Source of the DNA: Pedobacter schmidteae
Lineage (GTDB): Bacteria > Bacteroidota > Bacteroidia > Sphingobacteriales > Sphingobacteriaceae
Assembly: GCA_945906015.1 (NCBI GenBank)
Contig: CAMDQV010000071.1
Span: 1 to 8,698, forward strand
DNA: 8,698 bases
Direction of reading: 5' to 3'
Of this stretch, positions 1 through 5,988 are shown one piece after another. Every line of letters starts with the position of its first letter. The stretch's first letter is position 1. A program made the translations under genes and the position numbers. The notes below the pieces were generated by a model, which saw only the letters and a list, made by a program, of their open reading frames with translations, was not told the DNA's origin and ran no database searches.

Positions 1-1260
1 GCTGCATTGATTACCTATAAAGGCATTCAGATTCCTGTAAAACTTATTCAAACCAGAGCAGGAATCAGCCCGGAAGAAGTATTGAATAACTCTATTCAGA
101 ATCTGGAATATGCTTTTGCCAGTGCAATAAAAAAAGTGACCACCGGTGGGTCTGTTCGAATTGGTTTTACTGAAGGGCATGGAGAGCTGAATGACCTGCA
201 GCTTAGTGATGCAATGAAGTCATTGGGTGATTCTTACGAAGTTGGGCGAGTAAATCTGGCCACTATTCCTTTTAAAGGGCTTAATCGATTAAAGGTGCTG
301 ATTATTGCCAAGCCCGAAAAGCCCTTTTCTGAAGAGGATAAATATAAAATCGATTATTTTGTGATGAATGGAGGAAGCTTGATTTGGTCACTTGACCAGG
401 TTAATGCCGAACTCGATAGTTTGCGCGGTGCCGAGGAGCAATTAGCCTTTCCTAAAAAGCTGAATCTTGATGATATTCTTTTTAAATATGGTGTCCGACT
501 GAATTATGATCTTATTGCGGATATGAACGCGGCGCAAATTCCATTGAATGTTGGGGATGTTGGTGGGCAGTCGCAAATTCAACTTTTACCATGGTTGTTT
601 TATCCAGTTTTTGTACCTGTTTCTACACACCCAGTGGTTAAAAACCTAGATGGGATTAAATCCGAATTTCCTGGAACGATAGATTTGATCGCTGTAAAAA
701 ATGTACGTTCAGAGGTGATTTTATCTTCTTCGCCGTATAGCCGTAAGCTGGAAGTTCCCACCATGTTATCTTTGCGAATGGTTGAACAAGAGCCAGATCC
801 AAATTTGTTTCAAAGTACACCAATGCCTGCAGGGGTGTTATTGGAAGGAAATTTCACCTCAAACTTCAGAAACAGGCCTGTGCCACAGGGAATTGCCGAA
901 CAGCTTAATATTCCTGAAATTAGCAAGCCCGCAAAAGTGATCGTTTTTTCAGACGGTGATATTTTTAAAAATCAGATTAATACCTCAGATGGTTCACCTT
1001 ATCCACTTGGCTTTGATCGCTATACACAGCAACAATATGCTAATAAAAGTTTACTCCTTAATGCGGCAGATTATTTAAGCGATGATTCAGGAATTATTGG
1101 TCTTCGAAATAAGGAAATAAAATTAAGATTACTTGACCGGGCAAAAATTAGGCAGGGAAAAACATTTTGGCAGCTCATAAATATAGGTTTGCCCATAATA
1201 TTGTTAATAGTTTGCGGTATTTTTCAACATTACTACCGTATTAGAAAGTATACACGTTAA
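1..1260 (+). CDS. gldG: GldG, gliding-motility ABC transporter auxiliary/substrate-binding-like protein (5' end missing)
   Basis: This is the C-terminal ~419 residues of GldG; frame 1 is open from base 1, so the start lies upstream of the window (family members are usually about 550-570 aa). In Flavobacterium, GldG works with GldA (ATPase) and GldF (permease) as an ABC transporter needed for gliding; its substrate is unknown. Visible signs: the 'VRIGFTEGHGEL' stretch and 'VLIIAKPEKPFSEEDKYKIDYFVMNGG', typical of the GldG-type ABC-transport domain, then a long extracytoplasmic region containing 'LLPWLFYPVF', 'HPVVKNLDGI' and 'KVIVFSDGDIFKNQ'. One C-terminal membrane segment (about LINIGLPIILLIVCGIF, encoded near 1174-1224) is followed by a basic tail (YYRIRKYTR). 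A gldF gene is expected just upstream. No terminator is visible before dnaN, so readthrough is possible. The TTG at position 7 is not a credible start because the fold is already under way. The gene does not by itself prove that the organism glides. Confidence 0.93.
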   Translation, partial: AALITYKGIQIPVKLIQTRAGISPEEVLNNSIQNLEYAFASAIKKVTTGGSVRIGFTEGHGELNDLQLSDAMKSLGDSYEVGRVNLATIPFKGLNRLKVLIIAKPEKPFSEEDKYKIDYFVMNGGSLIWSLDQVNAELDSLRGAEEQLAFPKKLNLDDILFKYGVRLNYDLIADMNAAQIPLNVGDVGGQSQIQLLPWLFYPVFVPVSTHPVVKNLDGIKSEFPGTIDLIAVKNVRSEVILSSSPYSRKLEVPTMLSLRMVEQEPDPNLFQSTPMPAGVLLEGNFTSNFRNRPVPQGIAEQLNIPEISKPAKVIVFSDGDIFKNQINTSDGSPYPLGFDRYTQQQYANKSLLLNAADYLSDDSGIIGLRNKEIKLRLLDRAKIRQGKTFWQLINIGLPIILLIVCGIFQHYYRIRKYTR

Positions 1261-1266
1261 ATTGTA

Positions 1267-1274
1267 TATTTTTG
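1267..1274 (+). promoter_or_regulatory. Candidate dnaN promoter, -7 element TATTTTTG
   Basis: The sequence TATTTTTG is an exact match to the Bacteroidota -7 consensus TAnnTTTG. It lies just after the gldG stop. The upstream -33 TTTG is poor (TTAG at 1241-1244 is the nearest reasonable spacing). Transcription would begin near 1280, giving a leader of about 95 nt before the dnaN ATG. The match is short and the region is AT-rich, so this is tentative. Confidence 0.4.
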
Positions 1275-1374
1275 ACAATTACAAATTCAACTTTATAAAA
1301 TTAAAGAGAGTGAATATTAGCTGATTAGGAACTACCAAAAAGCTTTACTATTATTGTTTTTCAGATATTTGAAT

Positions 1375-2499
1375 ATGAGATTTATAGTTTCAACTTCTAC
1401 ACTATTAAAACAGCTTCAGGCTGTAAACGGTGCCTCAAGTAGCAGCACAGTTTTGCCAATTCTTGAAAATTTCTTATTTGAAATCAAGGACGGTATGCTC
1501 ACGGTTTCTGCTACTGATCTTCAGACCAGTATGACAACTTCGCTGGCTGTTGAATCAAAAGAAGATGGTAAGGTGGCTATTCCATCTAAAATTCTTCTTG
1601 AAACATTGAAAACATTGCCTGATCAGCCGATCTCATTTTCTGTAGATGATAAAACATTTGCCATAGAGATAAACGCTGGAGATGGAAAATATAAACTAAG
1701 CGGTGAAAATGGAGAAGATTTTCCAAAGATTCCAGTAGTTGATAATCCTTCTTCTGTGGCAATGCCTGCTTCTGTTTTAGCAGAAGCCATCAACAAAACC
1801 TTGTTTGCAGTTAGTGGGGATGAATTGCGCCCCGCTATGACTGGTGTTTACTGTCAGTTAAGCCCACAGCATATCACATTTGTTGCAACAGATGCGCATA
1901 AATTGGTTAGATATCGTCGTTTGGATACAAAGTCGGATGCTCCTGCCAGTTTTATTCTGCCAAAAAAGGCTTTGACCTTACTAAAGGCATCACTTCCATC
2001 TGATGATGTGAGTGTAGCAGTTGAATATAACAACACCAGTGCTTTCTTCAGATTTGGCAATATCAATTTGATCTGTCGATTGATTGATGAGCGCTACCCT
2101 GATTATGAAGCAGTAATTCCAACTAATAACCCCAATAAACTGATCATCGACAGGGCATTATTCCTAAATTGTCTTCGACGCGTCGTGATTTTTGCAAATA
2201 AAACCACCCATCAGGTGCGTTTGAAAATTACAGGTAGCGAATTGAATATATCTTCAGAAGATATTGATTTTGCAAATGAAGCGCATGAGCGCCTTTCATG
2301 CCAGTATGAAGGCGAAGACATGGAAATTGGTTTTAATGCTAAATTCCTCATTGAAATGTTGAGTAACCTCACCGGAGAGGAAGTATTGCTTGAAATGAGC
2401 AGTCCTAACCGCGCCGGATTATTAATGCCACAAACCCATGATGATGCAGAAGATGTGCTGATGCTGGTTATGCCTGTGATGCTCAATACCTATGCCTGA
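1375..2499 (+). CDS. dnaN: DNA polymerase III subunit beta (sliding clamp)
   Basis: This is the 374-aa beta clamp, which dimerises into a ring around DNA and tethers the replicative polymerase, as well as repair polymerases and mismatch-repair factors. The length matches the family. Three clamp domains can be followed: N-terminal (about 1-120, beginning MRFIVSTSTLLKQLQAV), middle (about 130-245, with 'GDELRPAMTGVY' and 'FVATDAHKLVRYRR') and C-terminal (about 246-374, with 'LIDERYPDYEAVIP' and ending 'LMLVMPVMLNTYA', the counterpart of the family's MPM-R/L-L tail). I chose the ATG at 1375. A TTG seven codons upstream (1354) would add MFFRYLN, which is not family-like. The spacing to gldG is 114 bp and a terminator follows the stop. 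The gene lies away from any visible dnaA or origin, which is common in Bacteroidota. Confidence 0.97.
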   Translation: MRFIVSTSTLLKQLQAVNGASSSSTVLPILENFLFEIKDGMLTVSATDLQTSMTTSLAVESKEDGKVAIPSKILLETLKTLPDQPISFSVDDKTFAIEINAGDGKYKLSGENGEDFPKIPVVDNPSSVAMPASVLAEAINKTLFAVSGDELRPAMTGVYCQLSPQHITFVATDAHKLVRYRRLDTKSDAPASFILPKKALTLLKASLPSDDVSVAVEYNNTSAFFRFGNINLICRLIDERYPDYEAVIPTNNPNKLIIDRALFLNCLRRVVIFANKTTHQVRLKITGSELNISSEDIDFANEAHERLSCQYEGEDMEIGFNAKFLIEMLSNLTGEEVLLEMSSPNRAGLLMPQTHDDAEDVLMLVMPVMLNTYA

Positions 2500-2530
2500 T
2501 CCTGTTCTGTAAGCTACTAATTCAAAAATA

Positions 2531-2559
2531 GCCCGGCAATTTGTCGGGCAATTTTGTCT
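2531..2559 (+). terminator. Rho-independent terminator after dnaN
   Basis: An 8-bp stem (GCCCGGCA pairing with TGTCGGGC, with one G-U wobble) and a 3-nt loop span 2531-2549, followed by AATTTTGTCT. It lies 31 bp past the dnaN stop, in the right orientation. The U-tract is short, but the GC-rich stem stands out sharply from the surrounding AT-rich DNA. Confidence 0.8.
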
Positions 2560-2729
2560 AATTGAAAATCGAATAAGATTCATTTTTTCTTTGATCTGGA
2601 TTTAATTCAAATTGAAGATTAGATAAGATTTTTTTCAATCGTTAATAGATACGAGCAAAATTTTAACGGATATTTCATCATAAAAAAACAATTTAAATAG
2701 AAATATAAGGTGCTTTGTTCTTAGTTTTC

Positions 2730-2737
2730 TATTTTTG
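2730..2737 (+). promoter_or_regulatory. Candidate promoter of the DedA-family gene, -7 element TATTTTTG
   Basis: This is an exact TAnnTTTG match about 20 bp before the TTG start, so the transcript would begin near 2743 with a leader of roughly 14 nt. A TTTG at 2714-2717 is too close (12 bp) to be an ideal -33 element. The position after the dnaN terminator and before a separately starting gene supports a promoter here. Confidence 0.5.
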
Positions 2738-2757
2738 TGGCATAACTAGCGTAACAC

Positions 2758-3405
2758 TTGGAACTTATACAGCAACTTCTCGATTTCATCCTTCATATAG
2801 ATAAGCATTTAATAGAAATTGTGCAGAAATATCAAACCTGGACTTACCTGATCCTCTTCTTGATAATTTTTGCAGAAACCGGCTTTGTTATCACTCCATT
2901 TTTACCTGGCGATTCACTTTTATTTGCTGCAGGTGCTATAATTGCCAATCCTGACAGTGGCTTGAATATCTTTTTGATGTGTATTTTACTGATTGTGGCA
3001 GCAATTTTGGGTGATTTTGTTAATTATCATATTGGCAATTTTCTTGGTCCTCTGGCATTTAGCGGTAAGTATAAATTACTAAAAAAGGAGTACCTGAATA
3101 AAACGCAAGCATTTTATGAAAAACATGGAGGTAAGACCATTATTTATGCCCGTTTTGTCCCTATAATAAGAACTTTTGCGCCTTTTGTTGCAGGTATTGG
3201 TACTATGAGCTACCTCAAATTTGCAACATTTAATATTACTGGTGGAGTATTATGGGTTACTTCATTTCTATTTATAGGCTATTTTTTTGGTGGCCTACCA
3301 GTCATTAAAGATAATTTCACCTATGTCATTTTCGGCATAATTATCCTTTCTATTCTCCCTCCTGTAATTGAATTGATTCGCGAAAAGAATAAAGCAAATT
3401 CTTGA
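2758..3405 (+). CDS. DedA/VTT-family inner-membrane protein
   Basis: This is a 215-aa DedA-family (SNARE-associated Golgi / VTT domain) membrane protein. Relatives include lipid scramblases and flippases that recycle undecaprenyl phosphate or other phospholipids and contribute to proton-motive-force homeostasis; which activity applies here cannot be read from the sequence. Visible hallmarks: the acidic residue and PG motif in 'AETGFVITPFLPGDSLLFAAGA' (E40, P50-G51-D52), the 'GDFVNYHIG' loop (85-93), and the re-entrant signature 'ARFVPIIRTFAPFVAG' (131-146; R132, P135, R138, P142, G146). About five hydrophobic segments lie near 27-49, 70-96, 138-160, 163-180 and 186-205, with a basic C-tail. 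The start must be TTG at 2758: an in-frame TAA sits at 2752-2754, the first in-frame ATG is far inside the domain, and 'MELIQQLLDFILHIDKHL' is a family-like N-terminus. The gene is monocistronic and converges on the next gene with an 84-bp gap. Confidence 0.93.
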   Translation: MELIQQLLDFILHIDKHLIEIVQKYQTWTYLILFLIIFAETGFVITPFLPGDSLLFAAGAIIANPDSGLNIFLMCILLIVAAILGDFVNYHIGNFLGPLAFSGKYKLLKKEYLNKTQAFYEKHGGKTIIYARFVPIIRTFAPFVAGIGTMSYLKFATFNITGGVLWVTSFLFIGYFFGGLPVIKDNFTYVIFGIIILSILPPVIELIREKNKANS

Positions 3406-3489
3406 GATTGGTAAATCCCTCTCTAGTATTTCTTTTTTCATCATCAGTTAAGATGATTCATTAATTTCATTTTTTTTCTTAGGTAAGGC

Positions 3490-4503
3490 TTAGTTCTCTT
3501 TTCTGCCTATAATTTCCCCCTTTTGAAATAGTTCCAATTCCTTTTTCAGAGTATTCTTTTCTTCTGAACTTAATTCAGTGGCTGCAAAATTATTCAACTT
3601 GGGTTGACCAGCATCAACCCAGGCAGAATACCAATAACTTCCAACCATTAGTATGGAAGCCCTCATTTGTTTTTCAACCATATTATTCAATGCCTTATGG
3701 TAGGCTGTTGAGAATTCCTCTGAATACTGCCGTTCAACCCTGCCATTGCGCTTACTGAAGCTGAATTTACGGTTAGATGCGATTTGTTTGCTAAGCCTAG
3801 ATTCAATGAGCAGAACAGAATCTACATAGCTATGCGAATTTCTAACTATACTCCAAGCAGATTTTAGCGGGTTATCAATATAAATTGCTCGACCTACAAT
3901 AAAGTCATATTTAGTAGTAAATAATTCGGGTAATCTACTCTCCCAAAAACCATGTATCCCGGTTTGACCACTTAGCTGTCCGTTGTAATTTTCTGTAGTA
4001 TGAAGCGGTACATGTGCATCCGAAATATAATGACCAAGGTCGGCAGATAATCTCAGGATACTGATTGAATCGCGTATTTGGAACGCTTTTACCAATGAAT
4101 AATAGGTTCTTTCAATTTGCCAGGGAACGATTCCGTTTTCCTGAAGAATTGCTTTGCTGAACTTTGCCTCAGCATCTTTCCATTTTTCGGGTATGCTGTC
4201 AAAGGGTTGTTTGCCATATCGGTCTGCATCAATAAAATGACGGGGAGCTTCTGCGGTGTCAGAATAACGGCGTTTATCAGCATCCACAGCATGATCTGTA
4301 ATAAAGGCGATGTTATTTTTGTAAAATCCAATCATATCACTCGATAATATGAATACAGCAAGTTTATTGATCCTTTGGTGTGCAAAAAACCCCCAGGAGG
4401 AGCAAAAAATACACAGGATCAAGATCAAAAATAGGAATAGATTTCTTCTTCTTTTTACAGTAAAAACTACTTGTATATAAATTTTTGAATAGGTTCCCGC
4501 CAT
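3490..4503 (-). CDS. Secreted zinc-dependent phospholipase C / S1-P1-like hydrolase with a transposase-like N-terminal extension
   Basis: A 337-aa protein of the zinc-dependent phospholipase C / S1-P1 nuclease superfamily, exported enzymes with a three-zinc site that hydrolyse phosphodiesters; the substrate here is unknown. Candidate ligands appear in the family order: W37 (N-terminal after signal cleavage at CSS|WGFFAHQ), H42, D74 and/or D76 (VDADKRR), H89 (APRHFID), H158-D162-H164-H168 (LGHYISDAHVPLH), and H184 with E188 (IHGFWES). The site therefore looks intact. Residues 22-34 are a hydrophobic signal-peptide core preceded by KRRR. Residues 1 to about 21 are an unusually long n-region that resembles the start of Y1-type TnpA (TYSKIYIQVVFTVKRR). 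ATG at 4503 is forced: the codon directly upstream is an in-frame TAA, and later TTG codons fall inside the signal core. The gene converges on the DedA gene and diverges from rpsT. Family assignment is firm; nuclease versus phospholipase is not. Confidence 0.85.
   Translation of the reverse strand: MAGTYSKIYIQVVFTVKRRRNLFLFLILILCIFCSSWGFFAHQRINKLAVFILSSDMIGFYKNNIAFITDHAVDADKRRYSDTAEAPRHFIDADRYGKQPFDSIPEKWKDAEAKFSKAILQENGIVPWQIERTYYSLVKAFQIRDSISILRLSADLGHYISDAHVPLHTTENYNGQLSGQTGIHGFWESRLPELFTTKYDFIVGRAIYIDNPLKSAWSIVRNSHSYVDSVLLIESRLSKQIASNRKFSFSKRNGRVERQYSEEFSTAYHKALNNMVEKQMRASILMVGSYWYSAWVDAGQPKLNNFAATELSSEEKNTLKKELELFQKGEIIGRKEN
4441..4503 (-). mobile_element. Possible remnant of an IS200/IS605-type tnpA 5' end, fused to the hydrolase gene
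   Basis: The first ~21 codons of the minus-strand hydrolase gene encode a peptide containing TYSKIYIQVVFTVKRR. From memory, Bacteroidota Y1 transposases (PF01797) open with the pattern M-x-x-TY-x-x-I-(H/Y)-IQ-x-VF-A-V-x-x-R. Similarity stops where the signal-peptide core begins (NLFLFLIL). The catalytic HUH and Tyr residues of TnpA are absent, so only the extreme 5' end would be retained. I saw no IS-end hairpin upstream. This is inference from pattern recognition, without an alignment. Confidence 0.5.
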
Positions 4504-4694
4504 TTAATTTAACTGTAAATACTGATCTCGATTAGTTTTATGTGTTCTATTTGTATTCAATCTACCCTGCTGTTTTTATAAAGTCCAATAAATTTATTTA
4601 AAGGTCTGATTCTTGGATGAATGGCAATAATTCTTATTATGAAGTAGTTTCTAAATCAAATTCAGACTATTATCAAGCAGAATATCTTCTGATT

Positions 4695-4702
4695 CAAACT
4701 TA
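4695..4702 (-). promoter_or_regulatory. Possible minus-strand promoter -7 element (TAAGTTTG) for the hydrolase gene
   Basis: The plus strand reads CAAACTTA, which is TAAGTTTG on the minus strand and an exact TAnnTTTG match. Transcription would start near 4688, leaving a leader of about 185 nt before the ATG at 4503. No well-spaced -33 TTTG is visible, and chance matches are likely in such AT-rich DNA. Confidence 0.25.
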
Positions 4703-4745
4703 GAATAGGATACAAATCAGCATTTACGCTTTTTTAAAATTATGC

Positions 4746-4776
4746 TTTGAATATTAAAATAATCGGCATATATTTG
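4746..4776 (+). promoter_or_regulatory. rpsT promoter (Bacteroidota type: TTTG-N19-TATATTTG)
   Basis: A -33 TTTG (4746-4749) and an exact -7 TATATTTG (4769-4776) are separated by 19 bp, the spacing described for the Bacteroidota primary sigma factor. Transcription would start near 4780-4783, giving a leader of about 32-35 nt before the rpsT ATG. This is the best promoter in the window. Confidence 0.85.
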
Positions 4777-4814
4777 CAGTCCTTAAAAGAAAGACGGAAT
4801 AATAAGCTTAAGAA

Positions 4815-5069
4815 ATGGCAAATCATAAATCATCGATAAAAAGAATTAGATCAAACGCAGCTAAGCGTTTACGTAATCGTTATCAGGCAAAAACCACAAG
4901 ATCCGCAATCAAAAGATTACGTATTACTACTGATAAATCAGAAGCTACACCACTTTTAACTAAAGTGATCTCTATGTTAGATCGTTTAGCAAAGAAGAAT
5001 ATCATACACAAGAATAAAGCAGCTAACAATAAGTCAAAACTGACAAAATTCGTTAACGCCTTAAAATAA
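4815..5069 (+). CDS. rpsT: 30S ribosomal protein S20
   Basis: An 84-aa, strongly basic ribosomal protein S20, a primary binder of 16S rRNA in the small subunit. It begins MANHKSSIKRIRSNAAKRLRN, the family signature, continues with 'KTTRSAIKRLR' and ends with 'IHKNKAANNKSKLTKFVNAL'; these form the helical bundle typical of S20, and the length is standard. The ATG at 4815 has an A-rich upstream stretch and no clear Shine-Dalgarno, as usual in Bacteroidota. The gene stands alone between its own promoter (4746-4776) and a strong terminator (5091-5124), so it is monocistronic. The 32-35 nt leader is short, and I see no leader structure that would suggest autoregulation. Confidence 0.98.
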   Translation: MANHKSSIKRIRSNAAKRLRNRYQAKTTRSAIKRLRITTDKSEATPLLTKVISMLDRLAKKNIIHKNKAANNKSKLTKFVNALK

Positions 5070-5090
5070 TCTGAAAATACCGTTTACTAA

Positions 5091-5124
5091 AAAAGGGGTT
5101 CCGTTTGTTCGGAACCCCTTTTTT
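5091..5124 (+). terminator. Strong rho-independent terminator after rpsT
   Basis: A perfect 13-bp stem (AAAAGGGGTTCCG at 5091-5103 with CGGAACCCCTTTT at 5110-5122) closes a 6-nt loop (TTTGTT) and ends in a run of six T. The A-run on the 5' arm makes it potentially bidirectional, although no convergent gene is present. It lies 22 bp past the rpsT stop and 30 bp before the radC start. Confidence 0.96.
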
Positions 5125-5137
5125 GGTATTATATTTT
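5104..5137 (+). promoter_or_regulatory. Weak candidate radC promoter overlapping the rpsT terminator
   Basis: radC starts only 30 bp after a strong terminator, so it needs a promoter inside or across that terminator, or terminator readthrough. The best pair I find is TTTG at 5104-5107 (in the hairpin loop) and TATATTTT at 5130-5137 (7 of 8 to TAnnTTTG), 22 bp apart. The start would be near 5143, with a leader of about 10 nt. The evidence is suggestive only. Confidence 0.3.
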
Positions 5138-5153
5138 TTTCGATGTTTAATTT

Positions 5154-5855
5154 ATGGGATCATATGAACATAAAATAACCATCAAAGCCTGGGCAGAGGA
5201 AGACCGCCCCAGAGAAAAATTATCAAATCAGGGAAGAAGAACTCTGAGTGATACAGAACTCATAGCCATCCTGATTGGGTCAGGTAATAGAGATGAAAGT
5301 GCTGTAGATTTAAGTAAGCGTATTCTTTATTCATGTCAAAATGATCTCAACCAGCTTGCCAAGCTTAGCGTTTCTGACTTGTCTAGATTTAAAGGTATCG
5401 GCGAGGCAAAAGCCATCAGTATCATTGCAGCACTAGAATTAGGGAGGCGAAGAAAAGAAACGATCAGCCCAGACCGGGTGCAGGTAAGTACCAGCATCGA
5501 TGTTTATGAGGCTATCATGTCTCGATTTAAAGATCTAAATCATGAAGAATTCTGGATCATTGTACTCAACCGAGCAAATAAGATCACATCGAGTCATCTG
5601 GTAAGTAAAGGCGGTCAGGCTGGTACAATTGCTGATCCAAAGATCATCTTTAATATAGCGCTCCAAAATCATGCTGCCTCATTGATTCTGGCGCATAATC
5701 ATCCTTCAGGTAATTTAAAGCCTAGTCAGGCCGACCTTGAATTAACCCGAAAATTAAGGTCTGCGGGAAATCTTTTAGATATTCCTGTATTGGATCATCT
5801 GATTATTGCAGATCAAGGTTTTTTGAGTTTTGCCGATGAAGGAATCCTGGATTAA
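5154..5855 (+). CDS. radC: RadC/YeeS-type JAB-domain protein (UPF0758, MPN+ metalloprotease fold)
   Basis: A 233-aa RadC-family protein. An N-terminal helix-hairpin-helix-like region (about 1-105; 'LSRFKGIGEAKAISIIAALELGRRR' at 76-100) precedes a JAB/MPN domain with the complete JAMM zinc motif: H181-x-H183-P-S-G followed by D194. The LDHLIIAD segment and the FSFADEG-like end (here LSFADEG) are also family-typical. The N-terminal opening 'HKITIKAWAEEDRPREKL' matches the conserved 'I..W...DRPREKL' start. The family was once linked to DNA repair, but that role was withdrawn for the E. coli protein; the natural substrate is unknown. The ATG at 5154 is the first available, since an in-frame TAA lies at 5148-5150. 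The gene follows the rpsT terminator and precedes pheT by 133 bp with no obvious terminator. It appears to be the ordinary chromosomal copy, not a plasmid or ICE-linked variant. Confidence 0.95.
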   Translation: MGSYEHKITIKAWAEEDRPREKLSNQGRRTLSDTELIAILIGSGNRDESAVDLSKRILYSCQNDLNQLAKLSVSDLSRFKGIGEAKAISIIAALELGRRRKETISPDRVQVSTSIDVYEAIMSRFKDLNHEEFWIIVLNRANKITSSHLVSKGGQAGTIADPKIIFNIALQNHAASLILAHNHPSGNLKPSQADLELTRKLRSAGNLLDIPVLDHLIIADQGFLSFADEGILD

Positions 5856-5936
5856 TGTATGAAGGCTTAAATGCTACCGTTTAGATACCCGATATTCTGA
5901 TCCATTTTTTTTAAACCCTCATCAGTTCTAATTTCC

Positions 5937-5968
5937 TTTCTCAAATCTCATATCTCTTTCTATCTTTG
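5937..5968 (+). promoter_or_regulatory. pheT promoter (TTTC-N20-TATCTTTG)
   Basis: An exact -7 TATCTTTG (5961-5968) is preceded by TTTC (5937-5940), one mismatch from the -33 TTTG, with 20-bp spacing. Transcription would start near 5974, about 14 nt before the pheT ATG. A leader that short leaves no room for a T-box or a Phe-codon leader-peptide attenuator. Confidence 0.65.
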
Positions 5969-5988
5969 TCGTTTATCATTTTTAGAAC

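Larger units (their letters stand above)
4504..4814. other. AT-rich divergent intergenic region (311 bp)
   Basis: This region separates the divergent hydrolase gene and rpsT. It holds the rpsT promoter at its right end and a possible minus-strand promoter element near 4695-4702. I see no convincing small ORF, tRNA or strong hairpin. If the hydrolase gene acquired a foreign 5' end, part of this DNA could also be foreign, but no IS terminus or target-site duplication is recognisable. Confidence 0.7.

Noticed and set aside
1272..1299. E. coli-like promoter TTGACA-N16-TATAAA upstream of dnaN
   Set aside because: Bacteroidota primary sigma factors use TTTG/TAnnTTTG rather than this consensus, and such AT-rich sequence yields chance matches. 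The overlapping TATTTTTG is the better candidate.
1354..1374. Upstream TTG start for dnaN adding seven residues
   Set aside because: The added residues are not family-like, and the protein starting MRFIVSTSTLL from the ATG at 1375 has the expected clamp N-terminus.
2211..2486. Minus-strand 91-codon reading frame inside dnaN
   Set aside because: It is a shadow of the dnaN coding sequence; its low-complexity Ser-rich translation has no family signature.
3440..3478. Stem-loop ATCATC/GATGAT followed by a T-run after the DedA gene
   Set aside because: The stem is only 6 bp and AT-rich, and the T-run begins about 12 nt past it, so it is not a convincing intrinsic terminator.
4117..4347. Plus-strand 76-codon reading frame inside the hydrolase gene
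   Set aside because: It lies entirely antisense to a gene with clear family motifs and has no recognisable protein features of its own.
4504..4620. Search for IS200/IS605 end hairpins or target-site duplication upstream of the transposase-like N-terminus
   Set aside because: No clear palindrome or flanking duplication is visible, so I do not annotate an insertion sequence, only a possible coding remnant.
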